A DNA stretch of 64,000 nt from Augochlora pura (Eukaryota > Arthropoda > Insecta > Hymenoptera > Halictidae). A program made the translations under genes and the position numbers. Below the pieces are notes generated by a model. The model did not search any database and was not told the DNA's origin. It was given only the letters and a program-made list of their open reading frames with translations. Location of the stretch: assembly GCF_028453695.1 (NCBI RefSeq), contig NC_135779.1:10428831-10492830 (forward strand), in the 5' to 3' direction. Shown here in pieces: positions 1-14,400 of this stretch (position 1 is the first letter of the stretch; every line of letters begins with the position of its first letter).

Positions 1-2459
1 TCACTGTATGGCTAGACAATACACAATAGTGGCAACGTGTAAAAACTGTTCCATTCACGTCGCCAGACAAACGGGCCCCCCTCGGCAGCGTTTCGACTGT
101 TTAATTCACGGCGATGTTGAAACCCATGCGAACGATAACGCTGTAATGGCGGCACGCTTCGGAACACTCGTAATGATTCCGAGCGATCCACTTTTCAATC
201 TGGCAAGCTGTTGTCCACGAGGCTCGGCCGCTCTTCATCTTCCATTTTTTCGTGAACACTATTAGCCGTGCCATTACCTTGTTTGTCGGCGAAGAATGGG
301 GGAGAACTGCCATGATTGAGACACTTTTGTTCGAGACAGGATACCAAAATTTTATATTATTCTATTACAATGCACTGAATACTTAATTAATTTATTTCAT
401 AAAGAAAATAAATTGATCTTGCTATCAGTCTTATCAGTGCTGCTTTCTTGATCGTAAGTGCATATAACATTATATGCTGATCTTAAATTACATAAATCCT
501 TTTTCGCATCTTTGGTTAATATTACATTTACACATCACGTAGTCAGAAATCATTAAATATCATTTCATATTTTCATATCCAGGTAATGGATGTAAACCTA
601 GGGAAACGTGTCCTGAAAATAAACGAATTAACTTAACAAATATCCTAAAAACTAACGGCAGAGTGAGTTAAGTTATGAAAGACGTAGATAGAGCATCAGT
701 CTAATTTATATATAAAATTATCCACAATTTTTAAGAAATGGGTACTTTTCTATTCGATGTATGCCCTATTGATGTTAGTTCCCCCTTATTGCCAGCTTCG
801 GCAGACTGCGCGCGGAATATTTCGAGGGCCGGTAACGGTTGAACATGACGGCGATAAAAGGAAAAGGGACTAAATAAACGGGAACAGTGCGATGCGCGTG
901 ACTCGGCGAAGGGGGATGGTAATGGAGGAGCATCGATCATTTGCGAAAATATCGTAAACAGAGCCCGGTAAAGGCCGCCGAGTGCAGCGAATGCAAGAAC
1001 CGGCGGGAAAAGGGAAAACGTTAGAGAGCCGTGTTATTTTTACGCCGCGCGCCTCCGCTGTCGTAACTCAGAATTTGTGTGTCGAAGGATACGCGATCAC
1101 GCGATATACTGGCACGGGCGTCGTTTCGTCTGCTTTCGCGTCGAATGCTTTCGTTACACGCGTCCGCAGTCTTGTAAAAGTCCATTAAAACCAACGTTGA
1201 CATCCCGGATTTAAAAATACGCTTCACGCGCGGAAATATTTTTCGAGCCGGTCATTTCCTCCATTATCTGTAACGAGATCGCCTATCGGTCGAGCCCGTT
1301 GTCAACACGGGGCCCCGCTGTATGCATTACGAAACCGTTTCCACGTCGTGTCAAACCATGAATATGATGATATCAGTTGTTTTCAACTTTCCGTTGCAGC
1401 GCGAAGTTTGTTGGATTTGTTGTTTCCTGGCACGGTCGCTGAATACGAAATATCTTGCTGCGAACGCTGCGCCGCGGATCATATAAATCAGAAGTAATTA
1501 CAATGGGTTTCGTTACATCGCACTTTCGGTTTCATCATTTTATTCTGCAGTCTGCAAGCCAGTTAATCCGGCAGTAAACCATATCCACGTGGACAACTGA
1601 CCGAGGAAGTAGTATAGAACAGCTTCTGGTCAGACACGTGGCGCGAGACAGTCTATCATCGAATGAAAATTAATAGTAATTATTATCTATTTATTCATGC
1701 ATAGAGATACAGAGGAAATAATAGAAATGATGAGATTTCGCATATCCATCGCGCGAGTACAAGGGAAAGAAGAGAAAGGAATTGAAATAAATCGAAATAT
1801 GTAATACGTATATAGACGTGCAGCGTAGGCAAGCCAGTAGTTCAAATCGAAACCAATAATCGAACACGTAATACCTCTGGCCGGCCGTAAACACAATTTT
1901 ATTCGCACGATAATGACCGGTATAAACGAATGATCGGGATGCGAGTCGCGTTTAGAATTCACGACGATTCGACATGTAACGAGACCCTCGACGCGCGGCC
2001 GCACAATGAGTCGTTAATCGCGCCAAACGACGAATGTTATTGCTATTGGTTCCTTTCCGTTTTTATTTGCCGGCCGCGTCGGTTATTCTGAGCCCGCCGC
2101 TGGAAATACAAAGTTGAACGAGCCGCCCTTCGCGCGGCAATTTTCCACACGTGTCGAGCAATTACCTCCCGCCGCCTCCCTCCCCTCCCCTCTCCAACAT
2201 GTTTTCGATTACTGGCGGCGCGAACGATTATTGCCCGGAGTTAATTGCGGAATTCAATAGCGAGCGTTCTTGAGGCTCGTTGCTCCTCGGGCTCTCTGAT
2301 GATGCGCCAGCAGATGTAATGACGTCCTTATTTCGCCGCGGGCGTACAACTGATTGCGGTCCGATTAAATTCAACAATCGACGCGAAATTCATATTTGTT
2401 GAAATTTAACGCATGCTTGGACATCGGACCGCCAATATTTTTGTACTTGTTGTGGATGT

Positions 2460-2665
2460 GGCCGTATTCATGTGACTTGTTTAATTAAATATTGGACTCT
2501 CGCTGTATGGCCGATTATGGATTGAACTAGCTGTCCGACCACGCACTAAAATTGTGCTACTTAATTCGTGTCCAGATCTGTGCCACTTGTCTAAAATTAT
2601 ACTGCTCGTCTGGCTGTGTGACTAAGTTTATTTTACTTGTTTTATCTGGAACAGTCTTCGTATTT
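2460..2665 (+). repeat. ~30-bp degenerate tandem array (CTACTTGTCTGACTA family), cluster 1
   Basis: Copies such as TAGCTGTCCGACCACGCACT, GTGCCACTTGTCTAAAATTA and CTGCTCGTCTGGCTGTGTGA follow each other about every 30 bases. Confidence 0.65.
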
Positions 2666-2675
2666 TTATCTGATT

Positions 2676-2889
2676 TCAACCCTTTGCACTCGGATCCATT
2701 TTAACTGTAGAAATAATTTTTCTGGTTCGTGGTATTTCCATTCCAGATTTATTCGTTTCACTCCTATCAACAGTTTTACTACCTGACAATCTTTTAAATC
2801 TAAACCTTATTGTTGCAAAAATTATTTTGGAATGAAATAGAATAATTTTAGTGGTGCTTTAGAATCACCACTCGAGTGCAAAGGGTTAA
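2676..2889. mobile_element. Small inverted-repeat element (MITE), TTAA type
   Basis: A perfect 13-bp terminal inverted repeat, CCCTTTGCACTCG, bounds 2680-2885. The right side is followed by TTAA and the left side is preceded by TCAA, consistent with a TTAA target duplication carrying one change. Ends starting CCC next to TTAA suggest a non-autonomous relative of the piggyBac superfamily. There is no coding capacity. Confidence 0.8.
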
Positions 2890-4484
2890 ACCGAGTTGTA
2901 CTACTTTTCTGATAATAGATATCGCTAATTTTTATGTTCCATATTTTCACTCAGCCCCAATTTTCATGAATTTATTTCATTTCAACAGTTACATATCTAA
3001 TCATATATGAAACACATATATTTATCAAATTAAATATATGCCTTATACATATTTAGCTGTGTACCTATGTTATTTTTATTTAATTGTTTGATACGTTATA
3101 TTTATTGAATTAAATATGTACGTTATTTTTATACAATTAAATATGTATGCTGGATTTATTCAGTAAAATGCCTGGTATAATTATACGACTAGAATAAGAA
3201 CGTGCATGGCCAGACCTCCGTTTGAAATTCGGTTAAAAGTTTCCCAACGTCCCTGCGTTTTTCCACGTTAATGGTAGAGTTTCGGTTGGCAGCATGATTG
3301 CATCTAAAACGTCGTCATTTGCCAGTGTCAACACGGTAACCGAAAGCAGATCGGAATCAGGACTCGTCAAATATATGTGGTTCGCCGTCAGTCAGACGCG
3401 GATGCTCAATTTCCCTGAGAACGGCGTCAAAAGCGGGTAAGGGAAGACGGTGCCCGTCGACGAGCCGTGGCTTTTAAAACGGTTCCCACGTAGCGCGCTG
3501 CACGCGTTCTTATTTTTGCATGCTATTTACGTTGTTTCCCTTGGCAAACGTTCGTTAACGTTGTTTCTTAGGTCTCTGCCTTCGCCGTTTTCCGCGGCCG
3601 CGCGCTCTCGTTTTCCGCCGGCGACGGTGCCGCGTACGACCCGGCTGTTTCGCAGGCTCGATAGCGACTCTTGATTTTCGCCAGATTTAATTTGGTCCTG
3701 CGTTAAACGAAAAGCGCCGGCCTTTGGCGTCTCCGCGTTGCAAAGGGAACTGCTCGCGGACGGCTCTCCAAGCTTGCTCCATGAAAGCGGAGATCGACGT
3801 CCAATATTGCTTCGAGATAAACAAACAGCTTCCCGTTGAGACAACATAAACATGGATTTTAAGACAATCGTCCTCGAGCGTATCCGCGGAGTTTCACTAC
3901 GGGAATTTTTGTCGAGAGAATGGTGCTGAGTACTATGATTCTAAGCTCGGTACACTGATTAAACCAACGTTTGAGGTGCATAATCAAACTTCCTCAGGCA
4001 GCAACAACCATTTTCTTGGAGGTTACAACAGCAGTTGAAGCAAGAGCTTTCGTAAACTTCGTAAAATCTGAACGTCGGAGAAACGAGTTCAGTTTCTCGC
4101 TCCGTTCCAATTCCGATTCCAAAATACTTTATTTTACGTGCTAGAACCTCCATACTGTCCTGACATACGTTTTTATATTGCATCATCCATTGACCACTTA
4201 ACTGCAACGATCTATTTATGAAATTGATTTTTTTCTAGGAGACACATTGTTCCAGATCCTACAAGTTATTCTAAAATTATTCTACAGTGTGCGAAATTTA
4301 TAAATATAATAATTAATAGTTAATATATATATCACTTAAAATATAAATCTCCACTGGGTATGTCCTTCGATTATCTTGAATTTAACCCTTAATATAACTC
4401 TATTCAACGACGTTCAAGGGCCCAAAAGCTTCACCCTTTGATACGAGCAGAACCGCGTAAGAATTTCACGCACAGAGTTACGCA

Positions 4485-4655
4485 CCTCATCGATCGACCA
4501 TTCTGCTAGATAGACAGTAGTATCGGATGACAAACGACGAGACAAGTAGTATGAATTTGATTGGGGTCGACTGGATTCTATGAATCTTTTTAAATAAATT
4601 TCGCACGGCTGTCTGACTACGCGCGATCCGATTCTACTGGGGACTGACGACGGGT
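4485..4655. repeat. ~30-bp family, cluster 2 (mixed orientation)
   Basis: Minus-strand copies, GACAGTAGTATCGGATGACA and GACAAGTAGTATGAAT, are followed by a plus-strand copy, GGCTGTCTGACTACGCGCG. The units are more decayed than in other clusters. A similar single minus-strand unit is seen at about 1595-1645. Confidence 0.45.
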
Positions 4656-6174
4656 CGAAACAGAATTACGCAAACAAATAAAGCAGCTCAATGGAAATCG
4701 ATATCAGGGTGGCGCACGGGGGGAGGGGCTGGGAATCGGGGGCAAGCAATGAAAATTGGCGAAATAACGTGATGAAAAAAAGAGAAGAGGAGGAGAGAAA
4801 AAGAGAAAAAGAGAGAGAGAGACAGAGGGGGAGGGAGGGACCGTGGAGGCTACATCGTTCGGAGGGTCGGAAGGATCGGAGGGAGGGCATTGTAGATTGG
4901 ATGGTGACAAGATGCGGTAAAATTGCAACTGTCGGATCTCACGTTCCACGCCCACACGTGCCACGTACAGTCCCACCGTGTGCCGGCAGATTTTCCGAGC
5001 TCACGAGTCAGCCGTCCCTGTCGATTCGATCGATGAATTTCGACGGGGGCCGCACCTTTGATATACGGCACCGACGATTGATCGAACACCGCCGTTTAAT
5101 ATAATGTCGTTTTACTGGGACTTTATTGGTTTTCCCATTGGCACGCGGAGGAATCTCTGCGACGTGTCGGCGAGTCAGTGGCAGTCTTTTTAGCCGAACA
5201 GTTTTGGAAAAATTGTTCCACGAGGCGGAGTGAAAATTCTTCGATAACAGCGTGTACGATTCGGAGTGATACAGGTTTTCATTAAACTTTTACTTTAAAA
5301 TTAAAAATAATCCATTTTTCATAGACAATGTTGACATTTGCAATTTGTAGCGTGAGTTTGGCATGTGGATTTTTATGTAAAATAAAAATTCTCTTCTCCG
5401 TTTGTTCCTCAAATAATTTCACTTCGATGTAAATAATACGCAAATATCCTTAAATTCTTTTAATATTTTTACTGTTTTAAATTGCACACAATTATTTGTA
5501 TTATAAATGCATCAAATCCGTGTAATTTGGAATTGTTATAATTAATAGCCTGTGACGTGTGCAATAAGTGTATCTTTCATATCTGCATTTTTTGTAGAGA
5601 CTTATTGTCATTGTTTAATTTATAAATAAATACCAACGATTCGACATGTAGTAATCTAGTAAACACCGTAAATAGAAAGATGTCCTATATTCGAGGGCCA
5701 TACGCGTGTTACGTTCCAATTTCTTTCCATCACTGGCGCGTAAACTTTTATTGTCTTTTTACCTGCATCAAGTGGTAATACGTATATACGATCTCTAATA
5801 CAGAGATGCAGGTGCTGATGCGACCGAACTAGCGATACCATCATCGTGTATTCATAAAAGCGAAACACGTAAACGTGCGGTTATGATACAGATGCGAACA
5901 CATATCATGATAGGGATGACATGTATTGACCCCTTGAACTACGATCTCTTCGCAACGATATTGATTATCGCTTCTGCGTTCTTAGTAATGTTCCTAATAG
6001 AAAAAGACAATTTTCGCTTCTTGTATATATTACTGTTATTTTCAGATTTTAATAACAGAAGAATCAAATTTTATTTGAATTCAGGAAGATTGAATACACT
6101 TGGTTCAAAGTTTTCAGTAGATTGTGTATGAAATCTTCATTATAAGTCGATTCGTTACAGCGCAAAGGGTTATA

Positions 6175-6245
6175 ATACAATAATAATAATATAAGAATAA
6201 TATAATATAATATAATAATATAGTAATAATAATATAATGAAATAC
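6175..6245 (+). repeat. AT-rich microsatellite, (TAA)n/(TATAA)n
   Basis: The stretch consists of repeated TAATA and ATAATATA units with no other content. Confidence 0.9.
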
Positions 6246-7689
6246 ATTAATATAATAATAATGCAAATGATATCATACATGATCGTTTAACTGGCATTCA
6301 TCGCACACTAAACGTCGCTAAATTTGGTGAATCTGTCAATTTCCTAATACCTCCAACTATCCTGTAAAATCATGTTACAACGTCCTGCCGGTGCTCCGGC
6401 TAAAATTCAAAAAGGATAAAGTATCCACTTTCACGCTCTGGAGCCTCCTATTTCCAAAGGCAAAGCAAAAGCTCGATTTACGAGAACAAAAGCAGACCGG
6501 GGTTTTTTTCAGGAGTGCAGCAGAGCGAAATTTGAGAGGGAACATGTTTATGTTTCCTGTTGGAAATGGAACTTGTTTCAATGATCGAGCAGCTGCGAAC
6601 GGCCGTGAACGGGGAACGGGGAACGATCCGGGAGCTTGTCGGACGCGAAATTGTGATCCGACCGACGAGGTTCGTCCAGCGGACAATTCGAGAAAGCGGG
6701 CGAGCGGGAAGGGGCGGGCGTATTATCGATCAGATTATTTGGAAGACGCAGCCAGCTGTTCGGTTCGCAGACCGAATCGGATACACAAATTATTCACGTA
6801 TTGGCCCGATGGAAGCGTGCAGGCGCGCCGGCACCCGGGCAACTTCGATAACAGGCTACGAGGACGGAAATTCTCGGATGGCCGATTGAAATTCATACCC
6901 TTTGCCCTTTCGGACGATAAAATTAGCAGGAACCGCTAATAATGCGTCGCGCACGCTTCCCGTCACCATTGTTCCGACACAATCGGCGTCGAATCGAGTC
7001 GAACGTGGCAACGGTTTAAAATAATACCGCGATATATAAATCAGGCGGCAGTAAATTCGGGGAAACGAATAAATTGATCGAGTCATTGTGCAACAAAAGC
7101 CGCGATATAAATTAACGTCGGTGCTCGCAGCGTGCCTGTGTGTCGCGCTTTGTCCGATCGAGCGTAGAATTCGAGCTGCCGCGGAGATCCGTGCGACGAC
7201 GGGATCGGGTGGCTACAATGCAAGGCTGCCTGGTCCCTCTTTGATGCAACCGGTCCCCATGAATGCATAAAATGATGGACGACGCGCGAGAATGCCGCTC
7301 CGCCGGATGTGAAGGTACAAATCAGAGTGCTTTCCATTGTAAATGCTGGCTCTTCTGTCGTACGAGAGATATAAATTCATATGATATCGAAACATTTGAC
7401 TGATTGTATCGAATGCATATCGACGAACTGTTGCAAGGAACTTCTCCAACGGATTTACATACCTTCGGAGTGGAGAAGAACTGACGTTCGCGGAGGACAC
7501 CCAATAAAGATCGTATAAGTCGCGATAGGAGAAATAAGAGCCTTCGTTTGGGAGTCAAGTGGAGACGGGATCGATAAGACATGCACAGTCGTCGTATCGC
7601 CGGTCGCTTTGCAGTGGAATATGCTGGCTAATGGTCAGACGACGCGTCGAAATCGGTAACTTGAAAATGGATGGGAATATCGAGTCGAT

Positions 7690-7925
7690 GCTAGTATACT
7701 ACTTTCGGTCAGACAAAGTATTATGCAACTGATTTTGATCAGACACGGAAGTAAACACCTATTCTCAGCCAAAGTAGTGAATATCAACTATAAGTCAGAC
7801 AAAGTAGTGAACATCAACTTTAAGTCAATCAAAGTAGTGAACACCTATTTTAGGTCAGACAAAGTAGTATACACTTATATATTTGATCAGAAAAATAGTA
7901 TAAACTAATCACAGATCAGACGAAA
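7690..7925 (-). repeat. ~30-bp degenerate tandem array, cluster 3 (minus orientation)
   Basis: Seven or eight units of the form GTCAGACAAAGTAGTGAAC occur every 29-32 bases. This is the reverse complement of the CTACTTTGTCTGAC form. It is among the most regular clusters in the window. Confidence 0.85.
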
Positions 7926-8754
7926 AAAAAAACAAACTTAAAATGGTGTAATTAAGTCCAATGCGGATTATTGATCAAACAAGCTGAATTGAGTACTCAA
8001 GAAAGGTAATTAGAATTGAATCAATTACATGTGAAATCACCTCATCTACTAAAAAACCAGCATATGGATTACACGCATGTAGCGCAACTTTCGTCTGACA
8101 CTTTTTCTCCTATTGTGAAAGACAAACGAGTTATACGGATGACTTATTATAAATACCTCATCCACTGTATACGAAGAAACATTTTCTAATGGCCTAACGG
8201 CTCATTACGCGGGAGCGAAGCATGCAAAAGAAGGCTGCATCGACTTGCAGCATTCTCGACTTCGATTTTAACATCACGAGCGTGTCCGCGCGCAGAGGAA
8301 ACTCCAGCTCAAAGTCGCCGAATCTAGTGGTACGCAATTTACGGTCTCATTGACAGCCAGTTTCGCTGGGTTTGGTCCCTTTGATTAATGCGGCCGTGAT
8401 TTATCGTACACTACGGAAATACGTGCGACCGGTACGCACACACGAAGATTGATCATTATTATAATCTGAGGGGTGCTGGCGCGGCGTTCCACGGCCATGC
8501 GAAACATCTGCTACTGCGAACTCCTCTCATCTATCTCAATCTCGGCACCGCAGCCTCGAAACAAACGAACAAACTCGCGGGAAAACATTTCCATTCGGAG
8601 GGGTCTGATAGAGACGTGTCTCTCCGGCTCGCCTATATCGAACCATAAACAGATTTATTTCCGGATACTTTTACAGCGATGCGATATTAATTAGACGCGC
8701 GAGCGACGATTATCGAACAATTCTCGATGGGTTATTGATATTTAACAATGCATG

Positions 8755-8850
8755 AGTGGGCTGGTATGATAGTGGCGTAAGTGATGTTTTCGAAATTAAG
8801 ACGTAAGTCAACATCTTCAAAAATGTTACTTACACCATGATAACATGAAC
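8755..8850. repeat. Imperfect palindrome (~85-95 bp), possible MITE remnant
   Basis: The arms around TATGATAGTGGCGTAAGTGA and, in reverse complement, TATCATGGTGTAAGTAACA match imperfectly, with the two-base difference GC in one arm. They are separated by a short centre. No clear target duplication is seen. Confidence 0.4.
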
Positions 8851-10439
8851 TGTTAATCCATACATGCCAACATTTTAAAAGACAAGTGAAATAAATGAAA
8901 CAGTAATTATAATTTAAGTTATCCCTCAATTATTACAGGAATGATTTTGATCAGTAAACTACACATGATAATAAACAATAATACTGTGCTAAATGTTATT
9001 ACTAGACTGTGGTTATTACGTAATCTAAACAGTTTCTGTGTCATTTGAAAGGCAGATGAGCCGAGTATAATTTTATAAGTTGATATTAGTGCAACATTTC
9101 TAGCTTCTTTTAACATTTCTATCGATTTCAATCTCACCAACCAATCTTTTCCAGAAATGTATAAAATCCGCAGTCTGGTTATTACCAAAATTAAATATAA
9201 TTACCGCAGGCAATTTAACAAAACTGTATTTGACGAACGAGTAATTACATTGCATCGGCAGTAGACGCATCATTAGGAGTGTTGATTACACGCGAAAACA
9301 GCAAGCAGCGCACAGTCATTACGTTGATTTTACTCCGAACACCGGCAGCGAGTCCCGATAAAACTGAATAGATTTCGCATGCTTTTATCGCAATTAATGC
9401 GTTTGCAATTTAGGCGTATGTCCGGGCGCCATCGCTTTTCCGCATCTTTTGTTTTGGCCCGGCGCTGAAAGGTAACCACTCGAGGATGCGCGTAGAATGA
9501 TCGGCCGTGGACTGAAGAGAGCCGTGGATAGAATCGTGAATTCGTTAATCGCGGTTCACGGGTCGGCGTTTAATTAATAGCACGAAACGGCGCGACGCTC
9601 CGTATCGGTCCCGGATCAATTCCGTTCGATCCGATCGCGAATTCGGCGAGGCACTCCGGCTGGGGAGAACAGATACAGCCTACATCCGGTTTATTAATTC
9701 AATTCAACCGTTCAGATATTCATGGAGCCGCGATTCCTCGGAAGAATGAAGGCATTCGAGTAAATAAAAGCGTCCGAAGCTTTCATTAAATGTACGATAA
9801 AAGTTGGAGAAAATGCTGTGAAAAGGACTCTCCCTTTCCCCTTTCCCCTGCCCCCTCTCTCTCTCTCCCTCTCCCTTCGTCTCTGGTGTCTATTATCGAA
9901 GGACAAATCAATTGTCACTCGACGCGCCGCGGAGATATTCATCGTCTTGGAACGCGGCGAAGTAATAAACGAAATGAAGAACCGGAATACGGATTCCCTC
10001 TGTTCCACGGTGATTCACGGATACTTGCCGCTTATTGTAAATGTTCTCTGTGGTGAATCCGCTTCTTATTCTTATTCCCTTGTACCATTATTGCGGAGGA
10101 CTAAGCCTCCGCTTCGTTACCCGACGCCATCACCCGAGCCACCAACGTGCGGAATGCTTTCTTCGTCTCCTATATCAGATTCCTAATTAACTTTCTCAAG
10201 CCTCCATCAATTCCCAGAACTTTCCTGAATGCGTTTCGAACAGCGTTTCTGACAGGTATCAAGAGATGAAAAGTGGGAACCGTATACAAGCTTGTTAGTT
10301 CGGCAAACTTTTCCATTCGGTGGAGGAAAACATCGGCGTCCGTGTTCGCGGGCCACCGCAACGAATTCCATCCCCGTTATAAACGTATAAAAATTTGGAC
10401 GGTCTAACAACAATTAACAGGCATTTATCAAGCGTTAAT

Positions 10440-10765
10440 GATACTTGTCCGACAACACGCATTCCCGGAGCCGCCGGTCTGACCGCCAGTCCCCTGCCAT
10501 CCGTCTGATTACACACGTACCAGCACCACTCGCTGGCCACATACATTCCTAAGCCACTTGTCTGACCAGATTCATCCCTATACCACTTGCCCCCCCCCCC
10601 CCCCCCCCGCCATACATTTCTAAACTACTTGTCTGGCCACATACATTCGTAAACCTCTCGTCGGACCACACGCGTGCTCGAACCACTTGTCCGAACACAC
10701 GCGCGGCAGAGCCACTCGTCTGATCACACACAAGCCTAAACTACTCGTCTCGCTACATATATTTA
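10440..10765 (+). repeat. ~30-bp degenerate tandem array, cluster 4
   Basis: About ten units, for example AGCCACTTGTCTGACCAGAT, AACTACTTGTCTGGCCACAT and AACCACTTGTCCGAACACAC. A poly-C run interrupts one of them. Confidence 0.85.
10589..10608 (+). repeat. Poly-C run inside a degenerate tandem array
   Basis: About twenty consecutive C bases interrupt one unit of the ~30-bp repeat. The length is likely uncertain in the assembly. Confidence 0.85.
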
Positions 10766-11420
10766 TAATCGTCGACCTGAATGCGTGACGGGTTGAACAA
10801 CCAGCCTGACTGTTTCCCCGCTGATTCTCCCAGCACGCGTATCCGTCGCGGCCGCGACCGCGTCTCGCGTTCCAAGATCGTAACTCTTTCGCGAAGACGG
10901 GAATCAAGCAACGCGCGACGCAGCCGCGTTTGTTAACCTCGGTGCTCGTCATGAAATGGAATTTCAATTTGTTACCTGACGAAAGAACCGGCTCGCGGCC
11001 TCCTAACGAGGGATGCAAAATCGCGGCGTCGCAGCTCGGGACCGAGAGGAACGCGCGCGGGTTCGAATCCCGGCCGCGTCAGAACGTATTTCAAGCCGCG
11101 CCGCGGCCCCGCGCCGGTCTAAATCATTCATCCGATTAATTATTTCCGCTCGCGGGAGCCTCTTAACTGCGATAGAATCGATCGATTCTATTCCCGTTCC
11201 ACGGTAGATCGTGGTCCAGACGACTTTAACACTCCGATGATAGTGCTCGGTCCGCGACGGCTTATTCTGACTCGACGCGCTAGGTTGGCTGATTATTAAT
11301 TATTGTTATTTCGGGTAGATGAAGATTTCATTAACGTTTACAAGACTGCGCGAAATTTTCTGTGAGCAGATCCTTGTTTTCAATGAGATAAGTAATAAAT
11401 AGATTTTATATAATAGCATT

Positions 11421-11475
11421 ATTAGACTGCGAATTTTTATGCAGAATAAAAATTGTATGCATCAATTGCAAGCAA
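11421..11475 (+). repeat. Dispersed motif GACTGCGGATTTTTATG, representative copy
   Basis: TTAGACTGCGAATTTTTATG followed by CAGAATAAAAATTG matches similar copies at about 5360-5391, 12920-12958, 42315-42360 and 56161-56196 on the plus strand, and 9156-9180, 24640-24668 and 42479-42500 on the minus strand. It is probably the preserved end of an old interspersed element. Confidence 0.6.
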
Positions 11476-14400
11476 TAGAAATCAGGCAGCAAGTTCGCTC
11501 TTCCTTTAGTCATCCTAACAGATTAGAAATATAATAGTATGTTGAAATTTCAAATTGCTTGTAATTTTTACATTATTTTCGATTGTAAAAACCGCAATCT
11601 AATTATTACAAATGATTACAGTTTCGAGGGGGAATATTCTCTCGTTAATCTTAAGGCAAAAGTGACTGCAAAACGTATTATGTTTAAACAGAAATACAAT
11701 TATCATTTAGGGAGGTTAAATAATCCCTTCACGTTTTAGAAAGTCTTTCATCTTTTCTCCATTGTTTCAAGTATCAGAAAGATATTCTACTGCTTTGTCG
11801 TCGACAAGAGTAAAACCTCTTCCAGGATACTTTCTCATCTCTGCAGCATTCGAAATCCTTTTCGGTGTCTGCACAATAAAAACGCGCATCCTCTTTAGTT
11901 ATCCACAAGTTTTCTGGACTCCATTTGTTGCAAAGTTTAATAATTTCTTACAATAAGTATGACACACAATAATAGATATACAAACAATACGTAATCATAA
12001 GAAAATATTGTATCATGATATGAGGTTTTCGCATGACTTTTATAAAGCACATTGCTAAAATATTTCCAGGTAACCAGTGTTACCAACCACAGAGCAGAAT
12101 AGAGACACATAAGGGAATAAAAATCCCACAAAGTCGATATTAATAAAAAATTGAACGAGCTCGTTCACCGGCTCCTTATCTGACCCTTTCGACCGTACAT
12201 GCGCGATGCAACAAAATTATGCAACAAAAATCGATCTCTCGTAGAAGCATCTTTCGTTCGAGAATTCTGTAAATCGTTAATGGAATTATTTGTTGGCCAA
12301 GCCGGCAACCGTGTTATCAAGATGTCGGCGACCGCGTCGCGAAGGTTTTCATTCGCGCGGAGCGTCGACGGCGAAAACGACGAGGCTCGCGGCGCTCCGC
12401 GGACCGTGAACGATTTCCATTCGTCGGACCGGGGATGTTTCATAAAGAAAGAGACCTCCTCGAGGAACCCGCGGTACGCACGCGACCTCTCATCCTTATC
12501 TTCGCCCATTACCCCCAGCGACAACGCTGTTCCGCGGGGAGAAACGTTTTCATGGTTGTCTGCGTGTCAGCGAAAAACGCTGCTCTTTGCGTTTCCCCTG
12601 TTTCCGGACGCGGTGTACGTTAACCTTGTCTGCGTTCCCGCTTGAATTACCTGCAAAACGTGCGACACAAACCACGAGCTTAGCTAAAAATTCTGCGGAC
12701 CAACATTCCGCTGTTCTTCGGACTGTGATTCTTGCGGCACGGTCACCCGAGACCTAATTTTCTCAGGTGAAAAACTTGGCGACTCTCTTTGCTCGCCCTA
12801 GAAAGAGCGATCGTTTATTTTTAACAATTAATTCCGCTGCGTAATGAAAATGTCGATCGAAAGAGAAAGATCCCGGACGAATAAAATGTTCCCTCCTTCT
12901 TCAACAGTCATGCCAATGTACTAGAAGACTGCGGATCTCTGTGAAAAATAAAAATGTTCTAACACAGTTTCAGGATACAGAGATTTAATATAAATAAATT
13001 GTTTCTTCGTTGAATTTTGATAAGACGAAAGTAGTTTAAGAATATCTTTAAGATTTCACGCTTTTATATTTCAGCTACTTGTTTTTGCTGTGAACGCATG
13101 AAATCCATGGTCTATGTATGAGTGATACTAATCGTGAAAAATTAATTTGTTTCATAAGAACTTCGTGCCAGTACGATTTAATGAGCATTTACGGGATCCG
13201 ATAAGATTAAACACGTGTGAAGTTTGTGGCATCTATAATTAAATTGCTTTTTTTCGAGGAAGTTTCTTAGGCTTATATATGAGTATCACTGCATCTATAG
13301 CAACATATGATATCTTTAAATTCTGTATAGAATCGGAATATAAAATTTCACTCGTTCAAGCCATTGATCCATAAAGTGTCCGGCCAGATGCTGTCTTATT
13401 CTACTTACAAATTTCAAGTTTCTCCTATTAATTTCGATTCGTACTTGTTCCACTTGTCGCATAGAAATTACATCTGGCTCGTCGCCAGCTTTATCTACGT
13501 ATCCGTCTTTGTACAGGGGCTCGCAAAAATTCTCGCGTCCGCGATGAATCCGCTCGTTCGATCTCGCATTATCAACGTTTCAGTAGCTGTACCCAATTGA
13601 ACCGCACGGAAACTTTACTGGCCGGCGTGATCAATTTTTATCGAACCGCCGATGAAAGCCTAGAAAATGAAATCGAATGAACCTCGTGCGGCGCAGGCGA
13701 CCGTACGAATTTCTGTATTCCATTACGCGCGCGTACAACTGCATCCGATTCGCCGTATTACACGGTGTTTCTTTGAATAATACAAAAATATCGCGTCGAA
13801 TGGAACAACGGCTTTTCCCCCGCTCAGTATATATCCGCGCATCAGAGTTTAACGGCGGAGCGAAACGAGAGAATGATTTCCCTATAAATCGAAGAGCCAC
13901 TTTCGAAAGCGCTTTTTAAATCCCCGGATTTCGAATTAAATATTTCAGCGGGCCGGTGACGCGGTCGCTCGTTCCCAGGCCGTTTAATCTCAGGCTGGCC
14001 GTAGTGTCAAATCGATGTGGAATGTAGGTCGAATTCGGCTTACCGGAATTGATTTCTCCGGTTTCTGAATTATTGTTGTAGTGCGCGTGCACTGGACTGT
14101 ATGACAATCCCTCCCTGCTAACGCTGCCACCCTCTATCCCACTCCTGCGCGCCGCTGCCCTCTCGTCCCGCGTTTGTTGTCCGAGCCCCAAACGCAAAAT
14201 GCGATACCCGCATGCGATATCAAAGCGTTCATTGTCAAACCGCTCGACCGTTCTCCTGCGCTCGGAAAATGCTCGCGTACGATACCCTTGCCGATCGAGA
14301 AATTCTAGCCATATTCTTGCTGCGAATAATTATTTAAATAAGCGACCGCCTTGCGTAGAACATTCCGAACGTATCTGGTATTGGAGATCCTTCGAGAGAA

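Noticed and set aside
7088..7270. Candidate signal-peptide exon (hydrophobic LTSVLAACLCVALCP) for the missing Dscam exon 1
   Set aside because: The frame begins at GTG, not ATG, and no ATG precedes the hydrophobic part in frame. No donor with the required phase follows it convincingly.
11015..11082. Possible tRNA gene or tRNA-derived SINE, based on GGTTCGAATCC (a good Pol III B box) at 11060-11070
   Set aside because: The T-arm pairs in only four of five positions, and no upstream sequence can pair with the putative acceptor strand CCGCGTC. The A-box region is poor and no anticodon arm folds. It may be a chance B box or a tRNA-derived remnant.
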